NCBI GenBank assembly: GCA_011032825.1
Contig: JAADJZ010000028.1
Location: forward strand, 248,001 to 312,000
Direction of reading: 5' to 3'
DNA length: 64,000 bases
From: Massariosphaeria phaeospora
Lineage: Eukaryota > Ascomycota > Dothideomycetes > Pleosporales
Shown here: positions 58,544 through 64,000 of the stretch, piece by piece
Layout: the number at the start of each line of letters is the position of its first letter
How positions within the stretch are numbered: position 1 is the stretch's first letter
Notes under the pieces: model-generated
Seen by the model: the letters and a program-made list of their open reading frames with translations, nothing else
Told to the model about the DNA's origin: nothing
Databases searched by the model: none
Position numbers and translations under genes: made by a program

Positions 58544-60616
58544 ATGGCGTACTTCCGACGAGCTCGTGAGACGTTTGCGGCGGACCATACTGTGCAGCAC
58601 GCTAGCCGGTATGGTACTTTGGCTGCTCGTTCACTTCCCTCTTCGACTGCAAACTATCTTCTCGAGAAGGTTCCCGTCGTACACTGGCTTCCCAAATATA
58701 ATCCGCGATGGCTTCTCAACGACATGCTTGCCGGCATCACCATCGGTATCCTGCTCATCCCTCAGTCTCTCGCATATGCAAAGATTGCAACTATCCCAGG
58801 AGAATTCGGTCTTATGTCTAGTTGGCTTCCGAACTTCCTTTACTTCTTCATGGGAACATCTAAAGGTAAGACCCGCTTATGGGTACAAAGACCAGTTGAT
58901 GCTAAATGTTTTGCAGATATGTCTACTGGACCAACATCTCTCATGGGACTTCTAACGGCCGAGATTATCCGGGATGTGTCCAAGGAAGGCTTTACGCCCC
59001 AAGCAATCTCATCTGCAGTGGCCATGTCAGTCGGTATCTACTGCCTCGCAGTCGGACTGCTTCGACTAGGTTTCCTCCTCGAGTTCGTCTCTATCCCTGT
59101 ACTCAACGGCTTCATCTCTGCTGCTGGAATAGTCATCATGCTCGGTCAGATACCTTCGCTCTTCGGCGTCAAGGCCGGCACTGGCACTGCGAAAATCATC
59201 CACGATATCTTCGCCCAACTACCTCACTGGAAAGGTCCTACAATAGGAGTCGGCTTCGGTGGGATACTCCTCCTCGTCATACTCCAGAAGATTGGCCAAC
59301 GATGGGGCAAGAAGAGTAAAATCGTCTGGCTGATCGCCCTCAGTCGCAGCGCCATCGTCCTCATCCTCTTCACTGGCATCTCCTACGGGGTCAACAAAGA
59401 CATTGACCTCGAGAACGACGACCCTGTCTGGGAACTCTCCAAGGTCAAGTCCGAAGGCATCAACAACCCAGTCATGCCCAACACCACCCTCATCGGCAAA
59501 GTCTTCCCCCGCGCTGTGGCCCCTTTCCTTGCCGCCGCCATCGAGCACCTCGCCATAGCGAAAGGCTTCGGCCGCAAGAACAACTATGCCATCGATCCAG
59601 CCCAAGAACTCGTGTACTTGGGAGTCACCAACTTCTTCAACAGCTTCTTCTCGTCCATGGCCGTCGGCGGCGCCATGTCGCGCACAGCAGTCAACTCCGA
59701 CACGGGCGTCAAGTCGCCCGCATACGGCATCGTCGCCGGCGCCGTCGTCATCCTGTCCATCTTCCAGCTCAGCCCCGCACTATTCTGGATCCCGAAGGCG
59801 ACGCTCGCTGCCATCATCGTCACAGCGGTATGGCACGTCATCCTGCCGCCCAAAGTCTTCTACGCCTACTGGAAGACGTCGCTCGTCGACTTCATCGCCG
59901 CCATGCTGTCCTTCTGGGTCACGCTGTTCGTCAACACCGAAACGGGCATCGGCTCCGCCGTCGGCTTCAACATCCTCTACCACATCCTGTTCCTCGCTTT
60001 CGCGCGCGTGCGCCGCGTCCAGCAGCTCGACAACGATTGCACGCCTCCTATCGACGGCCCCCGCACAATCCCCCCGGACACCCAAGTCTTCCGCCTCAAC
60101 CAATCCCTCCTCTTCTCCAACGCCTTCCACGTAAAACGCCAAGTCTTCGACCTCGTGCAAACGCATAACGCCGGCACGCCCACGCCCCTGCACGCCCAAC
60201 AACCGGCTTCCCGCAACTGGAGCGTCAGCGGCGCGCGCCGCGTGCGCCAGCTCCGCGCGAACGCTGGCATCGTTGATGAACCCGGGTATGTGATTCGTAT
60301 TGTTGTGCTGGATTTTAGCATGGTGGCTGCGACGGATACGACGGCGTTGACGGCGCTGCGCGATCTGGAAGCGGATTTAAAGACGTATGGGGGGGAGGGG
60401 ACGGAGTTGAGGTTTGTGGGGGTGAGGAGGAGTGTGAGGGAGGTGTTTGGGCGGTTTGGGTGGGTGTTGGGGGAGGGAGGGGGGGAGGGAGGGGAGGAGA
60501 TAGGAAAGGGGGGGAGTGGGGTGTACGAAACGCTGCGTGAGGCTGTTAGTGCGAGGAGAGAGAGTGATGTTGCGATTGAGGCGGAGGTTAGGGTTGTGGG
60601 GAGTGAGAAGGTTTAG
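58544..60616 (+). CDS. SulP-family sulfate (anion) transporter with STAS domain
   Basis: Two exons (58544-58865, 58917-60616) give 673 residues; the 51-nt intron is in frame and would otherwise insert 17 residues between TSK and DMSTGPTS. Membrane region, about residues 50-460: WLLNDMLAGITIGILLIPQS (SulP signature), LAYAKIATIPGEFGLMSSWL, TGPTSLMGLLTAEI, GIVIMLGQIPSLFGV, NFFNSFFSSMAVGGAMSRTA (with the conserved SRTAVN block) and IPKATLAAIIVTAVWHVI. A C-terminal STAS domain follows (VIRIVVLDFSMVAATDTTAL, VYETLREAV). The Gly-rich insert before the end is unusual. It acts in the plasma or vacuolar membrane; sulfate is the likely substrate, other anions possible. Confidence 0.92.
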   Translation: MAYFRRARETFAADHTVQHASRYGTLAARSLPSSTANYLLEKVPVVHWLPKYNPRWLLNDMLAGITIGILLIPQSLAYAKIATIPGEFGLMSSWLPNFLYFFMGTSKGKTRLWVQRPVDAKCFADMSTGPTSLMGLLTAEIIRDVSKEGFTPQAISSAVAMSVGIYCLAVGLLRLGFLLEFVSIPVLNGFISAAGIVIMLGQIPSLFGVKAGTGTAKIIHDIFAQLPHWKGPTIGVGFGGILLLVILQKIGQRWGKKSKIVWLIALSRSAIVLILFTGISYGVNKDIDLENDDPVWELSKVKSEGINNPVMPNTTLIGKVFPRAVAPFLAAAIEHLAIAKGFGRKNNYAIDPAQELVYLGVTNFFNSFFSSMAVGGAMSRTAVNSDTGVKSPAYGIVAGAVVILSIFQLSPALFWIPKATLAAIIVTAVWHVILPPKVFYAYWKTSLVDFIAAMLSFWVTLFVNTETGIGSAVGFNILYHILFLAFARVRRVQQLDNDCTPPIDGPRTIPPDTQVFRLNQSLLFSNAFHVKRQVFDLVQTHNAGTPTPLHAQQPASRNWSVSGARRVRQLRANAGIVDEPGYVIRIVVLDFSMVAATDTTALTALRDLEADLKTYGGEGTELRFVGVRRSVREVFGRFGWVLGEGGGEGGEEIGKGGSGVYETLREAVSARRESDVAIEAEVRVVGSEKV

Positions 60617-60929
60617 GTGTAGGTGTGGCGTATGGTTGGTCTGTGGTGGCGGGGTTCCTGGGGATATGTATGGTTCGACTGGATGGCACGACGTTGCTGG
60701 CATTTGGCACAGGATAGGTAGATGCGAACACCGGTGGGACTTGCTCCCCACAGACATTGCGTAGGTATGGGCTGGGATACTGGACGGTCTTTCTCACATC
60801 CCCGTAGCCTGAAGGATCTCCTTTTGCTTCTCCCTTTTACTTAACCATACCAGTCCAGTTCAGCTCAGTTCAGTTCCGTTCATTTCAGTCTCAACTCCTC
60901 CCTCGTCTTCCCCTATCCATCCCCAATCA
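60617..60929. other. convergent 3' region
   Basis: Includes a short run of CAGTTCAGCTCAGTTCAGTT near 60851-60880. Nothing else recognised. Confidence 0.4.
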
Positions 60930-61543
60930 TCAATCCACCGTCTCCGCCCCCAGCAACCTCAAATCCCCCTTTACAACATTCAGCAAGCTCGGCCACATGT
61001 TTCTATAAACCCTCCTGCATCGCACCGGCACCGTCACCATCATCACCGACGTCGGCACCACATAAACTCGACGAAGGTGCACCGCAAGCCCCATGCGCCC
61101 ATAGTATTCCTCCTCTCGCGGCACCACACTTTCCTCCGACCTCCTCTTTTCCCCTTCCCACGCTTTCAACCGCTTTGCAGCAGCGAGCAGCCCGTCGATA
61201 TCAGCATGATCGTAGCTACTTGCTTTGTGGTTGGGGAATTGGCTTTGAGGTGGTCGGCGGCGCGCGCGTTTGAAGCGATTGCGTGAGATGTGGGAGTTAA
61301 GGCGGGTGCGGGCGGTGTGGGCTGCGCTGGGGGGTACAGGGGTGGGGAGAGCGAGGGGGGTGGGGAGCGGGGAAGGCGATTGGGGCGGCGGCCGCGAGGA
61401 GGGCGGGGATGTGTGGGGGCATCGGTCTCGCTTGTGGTGTGTATGGACAGCTTCTGGAGAAGATATGGGAGTGGGGGGTTGTCTGAGGAGGAGGAGGAGG
61501 TGCTGAGGTTAGGGAGGAGGCGGTCGAGGAGCTCGGGCGACAT
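60930..61543 (-). CDS. hypothetical protein, spliced model uncertain
   Basis: The proposed exons 61543-61338 and 61215-60930 give 163 residues with the phase closing. Exon 1 reads MSPELLDRLLPNLSTSSSSS and then PLPYLLQKLSIHTTSETDAP; exon 2 reads DIDGLLAAAKRLKAWEGEKR, then MGLAVHLRRVYVVPTSVMMV and ends LLGAETVD. The intron would be 122 nt with a CCTAAC branch site but an unusually distant acceptor, so its borders are guesses. Exon 2 looks like real protein; the Pro/Arg-rich end of exon 1 may be partly intron. No family recognised. Confidence 0.4.
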
Positions 61544-61698
61544 ACCGGGTATTTGGCGGCTTGGCGTTTTGGCGGTTTGGGAGCACGGTGGTGGTGGTAG
61601 TGGTAGTGGTTAGGAATGAGGGTAGAAGAGGAAGGCACCTTCACGCAGCAGGAGCGAAGTCATTCAACGAGAAACCACACAGTGAAAACGCGAACTAT

Positions 61699-62103
61699 CT
61701 AATCCCGCCGCAGCTCTCTCCTCCCCTCCCGCCACCCCCTTGTTAACCTCCCCCAATAATCATCCTCCTCCTCCTCGACCCTCACCTGCCCCCTCAACTT
61801 CGACCCCCCCACAACATCCCTCCACTCCACTCCCTCCCTCCTCCAACTCACCCACCCCCCCTTCCTCTTTCTTTCGCGCATACAGCGCTCCAGCAGCCGT
61901 GCGCGCCCACACTGGCGCTTCCAGTTGCGGTAGTACTCGTATAGCGACGGGCGGGATTCCGCCGGGCCGGAGCATTTCCAGATGTGCCTGAGGCGTCGTG
62001 CGAATGTGGTGGTAGGGCGTAAACGGATGCGGCAGTGGGGACAGCGGTGGGGGTTGATGGCGATATCTACGGCTGTTTTTGTTAGCGGGGAAGGGGGAGG
62101 CAT
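61699..62103 (-). CDS. small C2HC-type zinc-finger-like protein, unknown
   Basis: A 134-codon frame from ATG 62103. Near the N-terminus CPHCRIRLRPTTTFARRL, then RHIWKC, gives a C-x2-C...H-x3-C arrangement like a single zinc finger. The rest is strongly basic (YYRNWKRQCGRARLLERCMR, RERKRKGGWVSWRREG). A TAAC...ACAG pattern right after the ATG (62084-62077) could be an intron end, which would move the true start upstream, but no donor fits. A TATA box (62329-62338, minus) and tandem repeats lie upstream, which supports a transcribed gene. Function unknown. Confidence 0.5.
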   Translation of the reverse strand: MPPPSPLTKTAVDIAINPHRCPHCRIRLRPTTTFARRLRHIWKCSGPAESRPSLYEYYRNWKRQCGRARLLERCMRERKRKGGWVSWRREGVEWRDVVGGSKLRGQVRVEEEEDDYWGRLTRGWREGRRELRRD

Positions 62104-63309
62104 GGTGGTTGCGGTGGTGTTTCAATCTTCAGATCGCGGTGGCAGTAGTCGAGGGCGTGAGCAATGTCGTGGTGGAGAAATCGGGTGCTGGATCCTCGTT
62201 AGTGTGCATATAAAGATAGCACGCCTCGAAAAGATACGTACGCAGTGCCCTTCAAGTCGTGTGTCAAAAGTGTCTTGAGTGTGTGCGGAAGTGGGTGTTG
62301 CGGAACAGGAGGGGCAGCGGGCTCCTTGTTTATATATGTTTCTTCGGGCGATGACTCAGTGATCGATCTGTCTTCGGGCGATGACTTAGTGATCGATCTA
62401 TCTTCGGTGGGTGGTTCGACAAGTACCGGAACCACGATCCGAGAATCGTCACGTTTTGGGTACTATGACTCCGATATCACTCCGATAGGCTGCTGCGAAT
62501 TTTCTAGTCATAAGTTTACGTGAGTATCGACGAGGTTCTTTGCTTGAAGGGGCTCGGCGCACACGGAGGCTTTGGTACGTGTTCTAATTGAAACCACGTG
62601 ATTTGTGTTCTGAGATACGAGGGGCTTTGATCTCATCTTTGTGTACTAGCTAAACCCAAAAAAACCATAGAATCATGTCCGTTTTCGCCCATTGTCCATG
62701 CGTAGTTTCCGTAGAATTAATGGCACACACTACTACACGTCAGTCGGTCACTAGATGGTTACTAAATTGTGGGTGTCCTCAGCATATCTTTCCAAGTGTA
62801 CCAACACCCAACACCCAACACCGTCCTTGCATAATTCTCAACTGTTTGTACCACGATCCGCGAATAACATTGGAACGGACTTCTCGCATGATCGGTAGAA
62901 TAAGCACGAGACTATTTTAGTTTTGAGGATCTGGTATGTGCCATGGTTAAAGTCCACGCATGGGACATCGGAGTCATCTTGACGAACCATGGTTCTGAGA
63001 GTGCAACTCCACAAAATGGCCACCCACTCAGCCTACGCAGAAAACAAACGAGGCTCCCCCTGAGCATGCACGCAAACTCTTATAAACCTATGGGACGAAT
63101 TATGAAATCACTTTCTTGATTGGCCCACTATACACTCCACTAGTCAACATCAAGCAGACATGTACATGTCCAAAATAATGCACTTACAGAAGTTGGTTGA
63201 AGCCATAATAACTAACAAGACGAAAGTGCATCCAGTGCACAATGCCCGACACGATGCCTTCCTGAACGCCTTTCCACACCATACAAACCAACCTAACCCT
63301 CCGCTCCAT
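62104..63309. other. upstream of the zinc-finger-like gene; otherwise no gene seen
   Basis: Left third: probable 5' leader with an intron (GTACGT near 62246, CTAAC...CCAG ending at 62190), TATA box and 30-bp repeats. The remainder (62520-63300) is AT-richer and holds nothing recognised. Confidence 0.4.
62329..62407 (-). promoter_or_regulatory. promoter: TATA box plus 30-bp tandem repeats with TGACTCA
   Basis: A minus-strand TATATAAA (62329-62338) is immediately preceded, in transcription order, by two exact-length 30-bp repeats (62341-62370 and 62371-62400) and a 7-bp partial third. Copy 1 contains TGACTCA (62352-62358), a Gcn4/AP-1 type site; copy 2 has TGACTTA. Confidence 0.6.
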
Positions 63310-63789
63310 CTACCCCGTCTTCTCCCAAACCATCGCATCATCATCCCACCTCAGCTCCACCTTCTCCACGACATCCTCCGCCCTCACCTCATTCTTCAAT
63401 AACGACGGCCCATTCGGCATGCTGGCTCCGTACTTCAACTTGACGCGCCAGAAGCGCTTCATGTGCCGGCGATTCTGTTTCTTTTTGATTGGGGTCCTGT
63501 CGCTGAAGAGGAAGCGCAGAGCCACGTAGGTGCCTTTGGTGGGCGGGAGGAGGTGCGAGATGCAGGGGGGTTGGTTTGGACGGGCGCAGGGGCCGTGGAT
63601 GGGGTCGAAGGCGGGGGCGGGGAGTTCGGCGGCGGTGAGGGTGTGGGAGGGGGTGGAGTAGCTGCTAGAGTTGGTGCTGGAGCTGGAGCTGGATCTAGAG
63701 GAGCTGAATATGGACGGGGTTTCGGTGTCGGTGTCGGTTGCGGTTGAGGTCGCGGTCGCGGTCTGGGAAGAAGCGGGTGAGTCGTCCAT
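63310..63789 (-). CDS. hypothetical protein with Ser/Thr-rich N-terminus
   Basis: A single-exon 159-codon frame from ATG 63789. The first 50 residues are almost only Ser, Thr, Asp and Ala; the second half looks folded (GTYVALRFLFSDRTPIKKKQ, RRHMKRFWRVKLKYGASMPN, EVRAEDVVEKVELRWDDDAM). A TATA-like TTTATAAAG lies at about 63848-63856, roughly 60 bp upstream. No family recognised; disordered lead plus basic/acidic core suggests a small nuclear or regulatory protein, but that is a guess. Confidence 0.55.
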   Translation of the reverse strand: MDDSPASSQTATATSTATDTDTETPSIFSSSRSSSSSSTNSSSYSTPSHTLTAAELPAPAFDPIHGPCARPNQPPCISHLLPPTKGTYVALRFLFSDRTPIKKKQNRRHMKRFWRVKLKYGASMPNGPSLLKNEVRAEDVVEKVELRWDDDAMVWEKTG

Positions 63790-64000
63790 TGTGTGCGGAG
63801 AATAGATATGTGGATACGGGGAATTCGAGGTAGATGGTGTTGAACGTTTATAAAGATACAGGGGGCGACTGAATGTGAGAGGTCAGCATTGTGGAAGCAC
63901 AGTGTAGGAATGAAAACTATGTGTACATTGAGAAAACAATACTCTACCATAAGAGTGCAGGACGCCGTTACAATGCATAAGACCCGGGTATCCGCCACCA

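Noticed and set aside
58866..58916. 17 extra residues in the sulfate transporter if read through
   Set aside because: GTAAGA...GCTAAAT...TTTGCAG is a clear intron, and its removal restores the conserved SulP block.

Overview
The window looks like gene-dense nuclear DNA of a filamentous ascomycete (Pezizomycotina). The evidence is many short GT-AG introns, often with a CTAAC branch site just before the acceptor, C-ending codons in most genes, and fungus-specific families: a HET-domain protein, a Zn2Cys6 regulator, an AsaB/CmcJ-like oxidoreductase, an Rrn6 core factor and a small secreted cysteine-rich protein. Placement in the Dothideomycetes is only an impression. I found 32 protein-gene models, one of them a doubtful partial at the edge. 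Most were rebuilt by hand by joining exons in phase. No complete rRNA, tRNA, CRISPR or intact transposon was seen.

Layout. 0.9-10 kb: MAPR-type cytochrome b5-like protein, a ten-exon agmatinase, an intronless HET protein, and an SDR dehydrogenase divergent from a Zn2Cys6 factor. 10-22.8 kb: housekeeping block with a DUF3237 protein, RRN6 and SPC25 head to head, a DHX35-like DEAH helicase and a GNAT acetyltransferase, plus small or unknown genes. 21.7-31 kb: two related Cys-rich F-box-like proteins flanking an AsaB-like protein and an amino-acid permease, followed by a 6-Cys secreted protein. Intergenic DNA here carries degenerate repeats.

31-44.2 kb is the most unusual part. Four minus-strand genes encode coiled-coil proteins. 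Three of them (37.5-38.9, 40.0-41.2 and 41.7-44.1 kb) share an N-terminal domain I do not recognise and an intron placed exactly before the coil. A tetraspan membrane protein and a GH13 alpha-glucosidase, transcribed divergently, sit between the first coil gene and the family trio.

45-64 kb: a Myb/SANT-like protein with Trp/Ser/Lys repeats, a p24 cargo receptor with a GC-AG intron, a protein with NPAW minisatellite repeats, a large conserved fungal protein, a SulP sulfate transporter, and three small uncertain genes near the right edge. One of these has a promoter with a 30-bp tandem repeat that includes a Gcn4/AP-1-type site.

Functional links are limited. The clearest are divergent pairs that may share regulation (SDR/Zn2Cys6, RRN6/SPC25, membrane protein/alpha-glucosidase). 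No biosynthetic cluster or mobile system is complete in this window.
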